In this document: positions 48,261 to 59,918 of the stretch, in pieces
Position numbering within the stretch: position 1 is the first letter of the stretch
Layout: each line of letters begins with the position of its first letter
DNA from: Uropetala carovei
Lineage: Eukaryota; Arthropoda; Insecta; Odonata; Petaluridae
Assembly: GCA_036926305.1 (NCBI GenBank)
Contig: JAXCHB010000243.1
Coordinates: 558,001 to 622,000 of the forward strand
Length of the DNA stretch: 64,000 nucleotides
Reading direction: 5' to 3'
The notes under the pieces: model-generated
Databases searched by the model: none
What the model was told of the DNA's origin: nothing
What the model saw: the letters and a program-made list of their open reading frames with translations, nothing else
Translations under genes and position numbers: made by a program

Positions 48261-48290
48261 AAATTTTCGAAAAAAAATTTTCGAAAAAAA
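48241..48290. other. Polarity-switch junction between inverted satellite arms
   Basis: The T-rich array ends at TTCGAAATTT (48,251-48,260) and the A-rich array begins with AAATTTTCGA (48,261-48,270). AAATTTAAATTT at 48,255-48,266 is a perfect palindrome; allowing one extra T on the right, the symmetry extends outward through the CG and the next A/T tracts. From 48,262 rightwards the sequence matches 51,721, 59,672 and 63,062, where the preceding bases are GAAATA instead of GAAATTTA. The breakpoint can thus be placed within about five bases, with A/T microhomology. It could be a real inversion or fold-back event, or an assembly join. Confidence 0.85.
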
Positions 48291-48520
48291 TTTTCGAAAA
48301 AAATTTCGAAAAAAAATTTTCGAAAAAAATTTTCGAAAAAAATTTTGAAAAAAATTTTCGAAAAAAATTTTCGAAAAAAATTTTGAAAAAAAAATTTTGA
48401 AAAAAATTTAGAAAAAAAATTTTCGAAAAAAATTTTCAAAAAAAATTTTCGAAAAAAATTTTGAAAATTTTCGAAAAAAAATTTGAAAAAAATTTTCGAA
48501 AAAAATTTTGAAAAAAATTT
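48262..48520 (-). repeat. Truncated family-C unit at the junction
   Basis: It matches 51,721 onward at an offset of 3,459, and also 59,672 and 63,062, including the TTTAGAAAAAA variant near 48,407 and the TTTGAAAATTTTCG variant near 48,460. Its left edge coincides with the polarity switch, so the unit was cut there. Confidence 0.82.
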
Positions 48521-50671
48521 TCGAAAAAAATTTTGAAAAGAAATTTCGAAAAAAATTTTGAAAAAAATTTCGAAAAAAAATTTTCGAAAAAAATTTTAAA
48601 AAAATTTTGAAAAAAAATTTTGAAAAAAATTTTCGAAAAAAATTTTGAAAAAAATTTTGAAAAAAATTTTCGAAAAAAATTTTGAAAAAAATTTTCGAAA
48701 AAAATTTTCGAAAAAAATTTTTAAAAAAATTTTCGAAAAAAAGTTTCGAAAAAAATTTTTAAAAAAATTTTCAAAAAAAATTTTGAAAAAAAATTTTCGA
48801 AAAAAAATTTGAAAAAAAATTTTCAAAAAAAATTTTCGAAAAAAATTTTGAAAAAAATTTTCGAAAAAAATTTTGAAAAAAATTTTCGAAAAAAATTTTT
48901 AAAAAAATTTTGAAAAAAAATTTTGAAAAAAATTTTCGAAAAAAATTTTGAAAAAAATTTTCGAAAAAAATTTTGAAAAAAAATTTTCGAAAAAAATTTT
49001 GAAAAAAAATTTTGAAAAAAAATTTTCGAAAAAAATTTTGAAAAAAATTTTCGAAAAAAATTTTGAAAAAAATTTTCGAAAAAAATTTTCGAAAAAAATT
49101 TTTAAAAAAATTTTCGAAAAAAGTTTCGAAAAAAATTTTTAAAAAAATTTTCAAAAAAAACTTTGAAAAAAAATTTTCGAAAAAAAATTTGAATAAAATT
49201 TTCGAAAAAAATTTTGAAAAAGAATTTTCGAAAAAAATTTTGAAAAAAAATTTTCGAAAAAAATTTTCGAAAAAAATTTTCGAAAAAAATTTTGAAAAAA
49301 ATTTTCGAAAAAAATTTTGAAAAAAATTTTCGAAAAAAATTTTCGAAAAAAATTTTGAAAAAAATTTTCGAAAAAAATTTTGAAAAAAAAATTTTCGAAA
49401 AAAATTTTGAAAAAAATTTTGAAAAAAATTTTCGAAAAAAAAATTTCGAAAAAAATTTTTAAAAAAATTTTCGAAAAAAATTTTTAAAAAAATTTTCAAA
49501 AAAATTTTGAAAAAAAATTTTCGAAAAACATTTTGAAAAAAATTTCGAAAAAAAATTTTCGAAAAACATTTTGAAAAAAATTTCGAAAAAAAATTTTCGA
49601 AAAAAATTTTGAAAAGAAATTTCGAAAAAAATTTTGAAAAAAATTTCGAAAAAAAATTTTCGAAAAAAATTTTAAAAAAATTTTGAAAAAAAATTTTGAA
49701 AAAAATTTTCGAAAAAAATTTTGAAAAAAATTTTGAAAAAAATTTTCGAAAAAAATTTTGAAAAAAATTTTCGAAAAAAATTTTCGAAAAAAATTTTTAA
49801 AAAAATTTTCGAAAAAAAGTTTCGAAAAAAATTTTTAAAAAAATTTTCAAAAAAAATTTTGAAAAAAAATTTTCGAAAAAAAATTTGAAAAAAAATTTTC
49901 AAAAAAAATTTTCGAAAAAAATTTTGAAAAAAATTTTCGAAAAAAATTTTGAAAAAAATTTTCGAAAAAAATTTTTAAAAAAATTTTGAAAAAAAATTTT
50001 GAAAAAAATTTTCGAAAAAAATTTTGAAAAAAATTTTCGAAAAAAATTTTGAAAAAAAATTTTCGAAAAAAATTTTGAAAAAAAATTTTGAAAAAAAATT
50101 TTCGAAAAAAATTTTGAAAAAAATTTTCGAAAAAAATTTTGAAAAAAATTTTCGAAAAAAATTTTCGAAAAAAATTTTTAAAAAAATTTTCGAAAAAAGT
50201 TTCGAAAAAAATTTTTAAAAAAATTTTCAAAAAAACTTTGAAAAAAAATTTTCGAAAAAAAATTTGAATAAAATTTTCGAAAAAAATTTTGAAAAAGAAT
50301 TTTCGAAAAAAATTTTGAAAAAAAATTTTCGAAAAAAATTTTCGAAAAAAATTTTCGAAAAAAATTTTGAAAAAAATTTTCGAAAAAAATTTTGAAAAAA
50401 ATTTTCGAAAAAAATTTTCGAAAAAAATTTTGAAAAAAATTTTCGAAAAAAATTTTGAAAAAAAAATTTTCGAAAAAAATTTTGAAAAAAATTTTGAAAA
50501 AAATTTTCGAAAAAAAAATTTCGAAAAAAATTTTTAAAAAAATTTTCGAAAAAAATTTTTAAAAAAATTTTCAAAAAAATTTTGAAAAAAAATTTTCGAA
50601 AAACATTTTGAAAAAAATTTCGAAAAAAAATTTTCGAAAAACATTTTGAAAAAAATTTCGAAAAAAAATTT
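48520..50671 (-). repeat. 1,076-bp tandem duplication (two full units)
   Basis: The units are about 48,520-49,595 and 49,596-50,671. GAAAAGAAATTTCG lies at 48,535 and 49,611; GAATAAAATTTT at 49,191 and 50,266; a doubled CGAAAAACATTTTG (38 bp apart) at 49,522/49,560 and 50,597/50,635. Further, length-variant copies of the same unit begin near 51,981, 59,919 and 63,322. Confidence 0.87.
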
Positions 50672-52160
50672 TCGAAAAAAATTTTGAAAAAAATTTTCGA
50701 AAAAAATTTTGAAAAAAAATTTTCGAAAAAAATTTTGAAAAAAATTTTCGAAAAAAATTTTGAAAAAAAAATTTCAAAAAAAATTTTTAAAAAAATTTTC
50801 GAAAAAAATTTTCGAAAAAAATTTTTAAAAAAATTTTCAAAAAAAATTTTGAAAAAAAATTTTCGAAAAAAAATTTGAATAAAATTTTCGAAAAAAATTT
50901 TGAAAAAAAATTTTCGAAAAAAATTTTCAAAAAAAATTTTCGAAAAAAATTTTGAAAAAAATTTTCGAAAAAAATTTTGAAAAAAAATTTTCGAAAAAAA
51001 TTTCCAAAAAAAATTTTTAAAAAAATTTTGAAAAAAATTTTCGAAAAAAATTTTCGAAAAGAATTTTCGAAAAAAATTTTGAAAAAAAAATTTTCGAAAA
51101 AAATTTTGAAAAAAAATTTTCGAAAAAAATTTTGAAAAAAAATTTTGAAAAAAATTTTCGAAAAAAGATTTTGAAAAAAATTTTGAAAAAAATTTTCGAA
51201 AAAAATTTTTGAAAAAATTTTTTAAAAAAATTTTCGAAAAAAATTTTGAAAAAAATTTTCGAAAAAAATTTTCGAAAAAAATTTTGAAAAAAAATTTTCG
51301 AAAAATATTTTCGAAAAAAATTTTGAAAAAAAATTTTCGAAAAAAATATTGAAAAAATTTTCGAAAAAAATTTTGAAAAAAATTTTCGAAAAAAATTTTG
51401 AAAAAAATTTTCGAAAAAAATTTTGAAAAAAATTTTCGAAAAAAAAATTTTAAAAAAAGTTTCGAAAAAATTTTCGAAAAAAATTTTTCGAAAAAAATTT
51501 TCAAAAAAAAATTCGAAAAAAACTTCGAAAGAAAATTTTCGAAAATAATTTTGAAAAATATTCCAAAAAAAAATTTTCGAAAAAATTAAAAAAAAATTTT
51601 TCGAAAAAAATTTTGAAAAAAATTTCGAAAAAAATTTTGAAAAAAAAATTCGAAAAAAATTCCAAAAAAAAATTTTCGAAAAAAATTTTGAAAAAAATTT
51701 TCGAAAAAAATTTTGAAATAAATTTTCGAAAAAAAATTTTCGAAAAAAATTTTCGAAAAAAATTTCGAAAAAAAATTTTCGAAAAAAATTTTCGAAAAAA
51801 ATTTTGAAAAAAATTTTCGAAAAAAATTTTCGAAAAAAATTTTGAAAAAAAAATTTTGAAAAAAATTTAGAAAAAAAATTTTCGAAAAAAATTTTGAAAA
51901 AAAAATTTTCGAAAAAAATTTTGAAAATTTTCGAAAAAAAATTTGAAAAAAAATTTTCGAAAAAAATTTTGAAAAAAATTTTCGAAAAAAATTTTGAAAA
52001 GAAATTTCGAAAAAAATTTTGAAAAAAATTTCGAAAAAAAATTTTCGAAAAAAATTTTAAAAAAATTTTGAAAAAAAATTTTGAAAAAAATTTTCGAAAA
52101 AAATTTTGAAAAAAATTTTGAAAAAAATTTTCGAAAAAAATTTTGAAAAAAATTTTCGAA
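50541..52160 (-). repeat. 1.6-kb family-C block, copy 1 (11.34-kb offset)
   Basis: It recurs at 61,882-63,501 with a constant offset of 11,341. Shared landmarks are the doubled CGAAAAACATTTTG, CGAAAAATATTTTCG near 51,299, AAACTTCGAAAGAAAA near 51,529 and AAAAATTAAAAAAAAATTTT near 51,583. The match breaks at about 52,160, where one copy has six A and the other seven before the next T run. Confidence 0.85.
51370..51980 (-). repeat. Family-C core block, first complete copy (three copies)
   Basis: It recurs near 59,321 (offset 7,951) and 62,711 (offset 11,341). Its left half carries AACTTCGAAAGAAAA, AATATTCC and GAAAAAATTAAAA; its right half begins at AATTTTCG 51,721 / 59,672 / 63,062, which is also where the junction copy starts. 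The copies at 59.3 and 62.7 kb are about 3.39 kb apart. Confidence 0.82.
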
Positions 52161-52275
52161 AAAATTTTCGAAAAAAATTTTTTAAAAAATTTTCAAAAAA
52201 AACTGAAAAAAAATTTTCGAAAAAAAATTTGAATAAAATTTTCGAAAAAAATTTTGAAAAAGAATTTTCGAAAAA
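51981..52275 (-). repeat. Shortened copy of the 1.08-kb unit
   Basis: The distance from GAAAAGAAATTT (51,996) to GAATAAAATTTT (52,231) is 235 bp, against 655-656 bp in the full units, so about 420 bp (near 33 monomers) is missing. The join is at AACTGAAAAA, near 52,201, which also occurs at 63,923. Confidence 0.75.
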
Positions 52276-53009
52276 AATTTTGAAAAAAAATTTTCGAAAA
52301 AAATTTTCGAAAAAAATTTTCGAAAAAAATTTTGAAAAAAATTTTCGAAAAAAATTTTCGAAAAAAATTTTGAAAAAAATTTTCGAAAAAAATTTTGAAA
52401 AAAAAATTTTCGAAAAAAATTTTGAAAAAAATTTTGAAAAAAATTTTCGAAAAAAAAATTTCGAAAAAAATTTTTAAAAAAATTTTCGAAAAAAATTTTT
52501 AAAAAAATTTTCAAAAAAATTTTGAAAAAAAATTTTCGAAAAAAAATTTGAATAAAATTTTCGAAAAAAATTTTGAAAATAAATTTTCGAAAAAAATTTT
52601 GAAAAAAAATTTTCGAAAAAAATTCCAAAAAAAAATTTCGAAAAAAATTTTCGAAAAGAATTTTGAAAAAAATTTTCGAAAAAAATTTTGAAAAAAAATT
52701 TTGAAAAAAAATTTTCGAAAAACATTTTGAAAAAAATTTCGAAAAAAAATTTTCGAAAAAAATTTTGAAAAAAATTTTGAAAAAAAATTTTCGAAAAAAA
52801 TTTTGAAAAAAAAATTTTGAAAAAAATTTTGAAAAAAATTTTCGAAAAAAATTTTGAAAAAAAATTTTCGAAAAAAATTTTGAAATAAAATTTTTTAAAA
52901 AATTTTCGAAAAAAATTTTCGAAAAAAATTTTGAAAAAAAATTTTCGAAAAAAATTTTGAAAAAAAATTTTTGAAAAAATTTTCGAAAAAAAATTTCGAA
53001 AAAAATTTT
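52276..53009 (-). repeat. Family-C satellite, mixed order
   Basis: Ordinary A-rich monomers. It includes a GAATAAAATTTT at 52,550 and an AATTCCAAAAAA variant near 52,622 with the following CGAAAAGAATTTTG. I see no larger unit with both edges. Confidence 0.6.
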
Positions 53010-53820
53010 GAAAAAAAAATTTTCGAAAAAAATTTTGAAAAAAAATTTTCGAAAAAAATTTTGAAAAAAAATTTTGAAAAAAATTTTCGAAAAAAGATCT
53101 TGAAAAAAATTTTGAAAAAAATTTTCGAAAAAAATTTTTGAAAAAAATTTTGAAAAAAATTTTCGAAAAAAAAATTTCGAAAAAAATTTTGAAAAAAATT
53201 TTCCAAAAAAAAATTTTCGAAAAAAATTTTCCAAAAAAAAATTTTCGAAAAAAATTTTGAAAAAAAAATTATCAAAAATAATTTAGAAAAAAAAATTTTC
53301 GAAAATAATTTAGAAAAAAATTTTCGAAAAAAATTTCGAAAAAAAATTTTCGAAAAAAAAGTTTCGAAAAAAATTTGGAAAAAAATTTTTCGAAAAAAAA
53401 TTTCATAAAAAATTTTCGAAAAAAATTTCAAAAAAAAATTTTCGTAAAAATTTTGAAAAAAATTTTCGAAAAAAAATTTTCGAAAAAAATTTTCGAAAAA
53501 AATTTTGAAAAAAAATTTCGAAAAAAATTTTCGAAAAAAATTTTGAAAAAAATTTAGAAAAAAAATTTTCGAAAAAAATTTTCGAAAAAAATTTTCGAAA
53601 AAAATTTTGAAAAAAATTTTCGAAAAAAATTTTTAAAAAAATTTTGAAAATAATTTTCGATAAAAATTTTCGAAAAAAATTTTCGAAAAAAATTTTGAAA
53701 AAAAATTTTCGAAAAAAATTTTGAAAAAAAATTTTGAAAAAAATTTTCGAAAAAAATTTTGAAAAAAAATTTTCGAAAAAAATTTTGAAAAAAAATTTTC
53801 AAAGAAAATTATGAAAAAAA
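53010..53820 (-). repeat. 3.99-kb-offset block, copy 1
   Basis: It recurs at 56,998-57,820 (offset 3,987-4,000). Distinctive variants are ATTATCAAAAATAATTTAG (ATCAAAA at 53,271 and 57,259), TTTCCAAAAAAAAATTTTCG repeated twice, TTTCATAAAAAATTTTCG near 53,402 and TTTTCAAAGAAAATTATG near 53,797. Confidence 0.83.
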
Positions 53821-54419
53821 ATTTTTGAATTAAATTTTGAAAAAAATTTTCGAAAAAAATTTTTAAAAAAATTTTGAAAAAAATTTTCGATAAAAATTTT
53901 CGAAAAAAATTTTCGAAAAAAATTTTGAAAAAAATTTTCGAAAAAAATTTTCGAAAAAAATTTTGAAAAAAATTTTTGAAAAAAATTTTGAAAAAAATTT
54001 TCGAAAAAAATTTTGAAAAAAATTTTCGAAAAAAATTTTGAAAAAAATTTCGAAAAAAAATTTTCGAAAAAAATTTGGAAAAAAATTTTGAAAAAAAATT
54101 TTCGAAAAAAATTTTGAAAAAAAATTTTCGAAAAAAATTTTGAAAAAAATTTTCGAAAAAAATTTTGAAACAAAATTTTCGAAAAAAATTTTTAAAAAAA
54201 ATTTTTAAAAAAATTTTGAAAAAAAAATTTTAAAAAAAATTTTGAAAAAAAATTTTCGAAAATATTTTGAAAACGAATTTTTGAAAAAAATTTTGAAAAA
54301 AAATTTCGAAGAAAATTTTGAAAAAAATTTTCGAAAAAAATTTTTAAAAAAAATTTTGAAAAAAAATTTCGAAAAAAATTTTGAAAAAAAAATTTTAAAA
54401 AAATTTTGAAAAAAAAATT
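53821..54419 (-). repeat. Family-C satellite, mixed order
   Basis: Ordinary monomers. Variants TTTGAATTAAATTTTG near 53,825 and AAAACGAATTTTTG near 54,271 were not seen elsewhere. Nothing else found. Confidence 0.6.
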
Positions 54420-55910
54420 TCGAAAAAAATTTTCAAAAAAAATTTTGAAAAAAAATTTCGAAAAAAAATTTGAAAAAAATTTTGAAAAAAAATTTTGAAA
54501 AAAAATTTTCGAAAAAAATTTTGAAAAAAAATTTTCGAAAAAAATTTTGAAAAAAATTTTCGAAAAAAATTTTCGAAAAAAATTTTTAAAAAAATTTTGA
54601 AAAAAAATTCCAAAAAAAAATTTCGAAAAAAATTTTCGAAAAGAATTTTGAAAAAAATTTTCGAAAAAAATTTTGAAAAAAAATTTTGAAAAAAAAATTT
54701 CGAAAAACATTTTGAAAAAAATTTCGAAAAAAAATTTTCGAAAAAAATTTTGAAAAAAATTTTGAAAAAAAATTTTCGAAAAAAATTTTGAAAAAAAAAT
54801 TTTGAAAAAAATTTTGAAAAAAATTTTCGAAAAAAATTTTGAAAAAAAATTTTCGAAAAAAATTTTGAAAAAAAATTTTTGAAAAAATTTTCGAAAAAAA
54901 TTTTTAAAAAAATTTTGAAAAAAATTTTTGAAAAAAATTTTCGAAAAAACATTTCGAAAAAAATTTTGAAAAAAATTTCGAAAAAAAATTTTCGAAAAAA
55001 ATTTTGAAAAAAATTTTGAAAAAAATTTTCGAAAAAAAGTTTGAAAAAAAATTTGAAAAAAAATTTTCGAAAAAAATTTTCGAAAAAAATTTTCGAAAAA
55101 AATTTTGAAAAAAATTTTGAAAAAAATTTTCGAAAAAAATTTTGAAAAAAATTTTCGAAAAAAATTTTCGAAAAAAATTTTCAAAAAAAATTTTGAAAAA
55201 AAATTTCGAAAAAAAATTTGAAAAAAATTTTGAAAAAAAATTTTGAAAAAAAATTTTCGAAAAAAATTTTGAAAAAAAATTTTCGAAAAAAATTTTGAAA
55301 AAAATTTTCGAAAAAAATTTTCGAAAAAAATTTTTTAAAAAATTTTGAAAAAAAATTCCAAAAAAAAATTTCGAAAAAAATTTTCGAAAAGAATTTTGAA
55401 AAAAATTTTCGAAAAAAATTTTGAAAAAAAATTTTGAAAAAAAATTTTCGAAAAACATTTTGAAAAAAATTTCGAAAAAAAATTTTCGAAAAAAATTTTG
55501 AAAAAAATTTTGAAAAAAAATTTTCGAAAAAAATTTTGAAAAAAAAATTTTGAAAAAAATTTTTAAAAAAATTTTCGAAAAAAATTTTGAAAAAAAATTT
55601 TCGAAAAAAATTTTGAAAAAAAATTTTTGAAAAAATTTTTGAAAAAAATTTTTAAAAAAATTTTGAAAAAAATTTTTGAAAAAAATTTTCGAAAAAACAT
55701 TTCGAAAAAAATTTTGAAAAAAATTTCGAAAAAAATTTTCGAAAAAAATTTTGAAAAAAATTTTGAAAAAAATTTTCGAAAAAAAGTTTGAAAAAAAATT
55801 TGAAAAAAAATTTTCGAAAAAAATTTTCGAAAAAAATTTTCGAAAAAAATTTTGAAAAAAATTTTGAAAAAAATTTTCGAAAAAAATTTTGAAAAAAATT
55901 TTCGAAAAAA
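54420..55910 (-). repeat. 748-bp tandem duplication (two units)
   Basis: The units are about 54,420-55,167 and 55,168-55,910. TTTTCAAAAAAAATTTTG near 54,430 and 55,178, AATTCCAAAAAA with ATTCC at 54,607 and 55,355, and CGAAAAAACATTTCG at 54,942 and 55,690 are all 748 bp apart. The right half of the unit also recurs near 57.88-58.4 kb and 61.25-61.7 kb. Confidence 0.85.
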
Positions 55911-56997
55911 ATTTTGAAAAAAAATTTTGAAAAAAATTTTCGAAAAAAATTTTCGAAAAAAATTTTGAAAAAAATTTTCGAAAAAAATTTGGAAAAAAAA
56001 TTTTCGGAAAAAAATTTGAAAAAAAAATTTCGAAAAAAATTTTGAAAAAAAATTTTGAAAAAAAATTTTCAAAAAAAATTTTGAAAAAAAATTTTGAAAA
56101 AAAATTTTCGAAAAAAATTTTGAAAAAAATTTTGAAAAAAATTTTCGAAAAACATTTTCGAAAAAAATTTTTAAAAAAATTTTCGAAAAAAATTTTCGAA
56201 AAAAATTTTGAAAAAAAATTTTCGAAAAAAATTTTGAAAAAAATTTTGAAAAAAAATTTTCGAAAAAAATTTCGAAAAAAATTTTCGAAAAAAATTTTGA
56301 AAAAAATTTTCGAAAAAAATTTTGAAAAAAAATTTCGAAAAAAATTTTGAAAAAAAAATTTGAAAAAAAATTTTCGAAAAAAATTTTGAAAAAAAATTTT
56401 GAAAAAAATTTTCGAAAAAAATTTTGAAAAAAAATTTTCGAAAAAAATTTTGAAAAAAATTTTCGAAAAAAATTTTGAAAAAAAATTTTCGAAAAAAAAT
56501 TTGAAAAAAATTTTCGAAAAAAATTTTTAAAAAAATTTTGAAAAAAAATTTCGAAAAAAATTTTCGAAAAAAATTTTGAAAAAAATTTTCGAAAAAAATT
56601 TTGAAAAAAAATTTTGAAAAAAAATTTTCGAAAAAAATTTTGAAAAAAATTTTCGAAAAAAATTTTGAAAAAAATTTTCGAAAAAAAAATTTCGAAAAAA
56701 ATTTTTAAAAAAATTTTCGAAAAAAATTTTTAAAAAAATTTTCAAAAAAAATTTTGAAAAAAAATTTTCGAAAAAAAATTTGAATAAAATTTTCGAAAAA
56801 AATTTTGGAAAAAAATTTTCGAAAAAAATTTTGAAAAAAAATTTTCGAAAAAAATTTTGAAAAAAATTTTCGAAAAAAATTTTGAAAAAAATTTTCGAAA
56901 AAAATTTTGAAAAAAAATTTTCGAAAAAAATTTTCGAAAAAAATTTTTAAAAAAATTTTGAAAAAAATTTTCGAAAAAAATTTTCGAAAAAAATTTT
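55911..56997 (-). repeat. Family-C satellite, partly repeated at 58.4-59.3 kb
   Basis: The TTTGGAAAAAAAATTTTCGG variant (GGAAAA at 55,991) recurs with GGAAAA at 58,520, an offset of about 2,529 that continues from the preceding block. CGAAAAACATTTTCG occurs near 56,147. The remainder is ordinary monomers. Confidence 0.65.
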
Positions 56998-57820
56998 GAA
57001 AAAAAAATTTTCGAAAAAAATTTTGAAAAAAAATTTTCGAAAAAAATTTTGAAAAAAAATTTTGAAAAAAATTTTCGAAAAAAGATTTTGAAAAAAATTT
57101 TGAAAAAAATTTTCGAAAAAAATTTTTGAAAAAAATTTTGAAAAAAATTTTCGAAAAAAAAATTTCGAAAAAAATTTTGAAAAAAATTTTCCAAAAAAAA
57201 ATTTTCGAAAAAAATTTTCCAAAAAAAAATTTTCGAAAAAAATTTTGAAAAAAAAATTATCAAAAATAATTTAGAAAAAAAAATTTTCGAAAATAATTTA
57301 GAAAAAAATTTTCGAAAAAAATTTCGAAAAAAAATTTTCGAAAAAAATTTTCGAAAAAAATTTGGAAAAAAATTTTTCGAAAAAAAATTTCATAAAAAAT
57401 TTTCGAAAAAAATTTCAAAAAAAAATTTTCGTAAAAATTTTGAAAAAAATTTTCGAAAAAAAATTTTCGAAAAAAATTTTCGAAAAAAATTTTGAAAAAA
57501 AATTTCGAAAAAAATTTTCGAAAAAAATTTTGAAAAAAATTTAGAAAAAAAATTTTCGAAAAAAATTTTCGAAAAAAATTTTCGAAAAAAATTTTGAAAA
57601 AAATTTTCGAAAAAAATTTTTAAAAAAATTTTGAAAATAATTTTCGATAAAAATTTTCGAAACAAATTTTCGAAAAAAATTTTGAAAAAAAATTTTCGAA
57701 AAAAATTTTGAAAAAAAAATTTGAAAAAAATTTTCGAAAAAAATTTTGAAAAAAAATTTTCGAAAAAAATTTTGAAAAAAAATTTTCGAAAAAAATTTTC
57801 AAAGAAAATTATGAAAAAAA
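56998..57820 (-). repeat. 3.99-kb-offset block, copy 2
   Basis: Counterpart of 53,010-53,820 with the same order of ATTATCAAAAATAATTTAG, TTTCATAAAAAATTTTCG and TTTTCAAAGAAAATTATG. It carries a private CGAAACAAATTTTCG near 57,659 and runs about 12 bp longer by its right end (one monomer). Confidence 0.82.
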
Positions 57821-59318
57821 CTTTTGGAAAAAATTTTGAAAAAAATTTTCGAAAAAAATTTTTAAAAAAATTTTGAAAAAAAATTCCAAAAAAAAATTTC
57901 GAAAAAAATTTTCGAAAAGAATTTTGAAAAAAATTTTCGAAAAAAATTTTGAAAAAAAATTTTGAAAAAAAATTTTCGAAAAACATTTTGAAAAAAATTT
58001 CGAAAAAAAATTTTCGAAAAAAATTTTGAAAAAAATTTTGAAAAAAAATTTTCGAAAAAAATTTTGAAAAAAAAATTTTGAAAAAAATTTTGAAAAAAAT
58101 TTTCGAAAAAAATTTTGAAAAAAAATTTTCGAAAAAAATTTTGAAAAAAAATTTTTAAAAAAATTTTCGAAAAAAATTTTTAAAAAAATTTTGAAAAAAA
58201 TTTTTGAAAAAAATTTTCGAAAAAACATTTCGAAAAAAATTTTGAAAAAAATTTCGAAAAAAAATTTTCGAAAAAAATTTTGAAAAAAATTTTGAAAAAA
58301 ATTTTCGAAAAAAAGTTTGAAAAAAAATTTGAAAAAAAATTTTCGAAAAAAATTTTCGAAAAAAATTTTCGAAAAAAATTTTGAAAAAAATTTTGAAAAA
58401 AATTTCCGAAAAAAATTTTGAAAAAAATTTTCGAAAAAAATTTTGAAAAAAAATTTTGAAAAAAATTTTCGAAAAAAATTTTCGAAAAAAATTTTGAAAA
58501 AAATTTTCGAAAAAAATTTGGAAAAAAAATTTTCGGAAAAAAATTTGAAAAAAAATTTCGAAAAAAATTTTGAAAAAAAATTTTGAAAAAAAATTTTCGA
58601 AAAAAATTTTGAAAAAAAATTTTGAAAAAAAATTTTCGAAAAAAATTTTGAAAAAAAATTTTGAAAAAAAATTTTCGAAAAAAATTTTGAAAAAAATTTT
58701 CGAAAAAAATTTTGAAAAAAATTTTCGAAAAAAATTTTCGAAAAAAATTTTTAAAAAAATTTTCGAAAAAAATTTTCGAAAAAAATTTTGAAAAAAAATT
58801 TTCGAAAAAAATTTCGAAAAAAATTTTCGAAAAAAATTTTGAAAAAAATTTTCGAAAAAAATTTTGAAAAAAAATTTTCAAAAAAAATTTTGAAAAAAAA
58901 ATTTGAAAAAAAATTTTCGAAAAAAATTTTGAAAAAAAATTTTGAAAAAAAATTTTGAAAAAAATTTTCGAAAAAAATTTTCGAAAAAAATTTTGAAAAA
59001 AAATTTTCGAAAAAAATTTTGAAAAAAATTTTCGAAAAAAATTTTGAAAAAAATTTTCGAAAAAAATTTTGAAAAAAATTTTCGAAAAAAATTTTTAAAA
59101 AAATTTTGAAAAAAAATTTCGAAAAAAATTTTCGAAAAAAATTTTGAAAAAAATTTTCGAAAAAAATTTTGAAAAAAAATTTTGAAAAAAAATTTTCGAA
59201 AAAAATTTTGAAAAAAATTTTCGAAAAAAATTTTGAAAAAAATTTTCGAAAAAAAAATTTCGAAAAAAATTTTTAAAAAAATTTTCGAAAAAAATTTCCA
59301 AAAAAAAATTTTCGAAAA
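57821..59318 (-). repeat. Family-C satellite linking blocks
   Basis: From TTTTCAAAGAAAATTATG (AAAGAAAA at 57,801) to about 58,330 it matches 61,164-61,690 at an offset of 3,363-3,364, including CGAAAAAACATTTCG at 58,218. From 57,880 to 58,540 it also matches 55,350-56,010. The rest is ordinary monomers. Confidence 0.7.
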
Positions 59319-59918
59319 AAATTTTGAAAAAAATTTTCGAAAAAAATTTTGAAAAAAATTTTCGAAAAAAATTTTGAAAAAAATTTTCGAAAAAAAAATT
59401 TAAAAAAAAGTTTCGAAAAAATTTTCGAAAAAAATTTTTCGAAAAAAAGTTTCAAAAAAAAATTCGAAAAAAACTTCGAAAGAAAATTTTCGAAAATAAT
59501 TTTGAAAAATATTCCAAAAAAAAATTTTCGAAAAAATTAAAAAAAAATTTTTCGAAAAAAATTTTGAAAAAAATTTCGAAAAAAATTTTGAAAAAAAATT
59601 TCGAAAAAAATTCCAAAAAAAAATTTTCGAAAAAAATTTTGAAAAAAATTTTCGAAAAAAATTTTGAAATAAATTTTCGAAAAAAAATTTTCGAAAAAAA
59701 TTTTCGAAAAAAATTTCGAAAAAAAATTTTCGAAAAAAATTTTGAAAAAAATTTTCGAAAAAAATTTTCGAAAAAAATTTTGAAAAAAAAATTTTGAAAA
59801 AAATTTAGAAAAAAAATTTTCGAAAAAAATTTTGAAAAAAAAATTTTCGAAAAAAATTTTGAAAATTTTCGAAAAAAAATTTGAAAAAAAATTTTCGAAA
59901 AAAATTTTGAAAAAAATT
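59319..59918 (-). repeat. Family-C core block, second copy
   Basis: Counterpart of 51,370-51,980 (offset 7,951). It shows the same AACTTCGAAAGAAAA, AATATTCC and GAAATAAATTTTCG landmarks, with one variant (GTTTCAAAAAAAA near 59,448) where the other two copies have TTTTCAAAAAAAA. Confidence 0.82.

Noticed and set aside
48241..48290. Replication origin
   Set aside because: A strand-composition switch can mark an origin, but here it is explained by inverted satellite orientation; nothing else supports initiation.
48000..48500. Transposon or inverted-repeat element centred on the junction
   Set aside because: The arms share the monomer but not the order of variants, there is no transposase, and no target-site duplication was seen.
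50227..51504. 425-codon open frame on the - strand
   Set aside because: Almost only Phe, Lys, Asn, Ile, Ser, Glu and Arg in a repeating 4-residue pattern. It follows the 13-bp monomer, overlaps other frames and recurs 11,341 bp later with different ends. No start context, domain or codon bias distinct from the satellite.
52182..53234. 350-codon open frame on the - strand
   Set aside because: It spans the joint between unrelated satellite blocks, which a real gene would not do intact, and has the same repetitive composition.
54192..55184. 330-codon open frame on the - strand
   Set aside because: It covers one unit of the 748-bp tandem duplication and neighbouring satellite; composition is that of the monomer.
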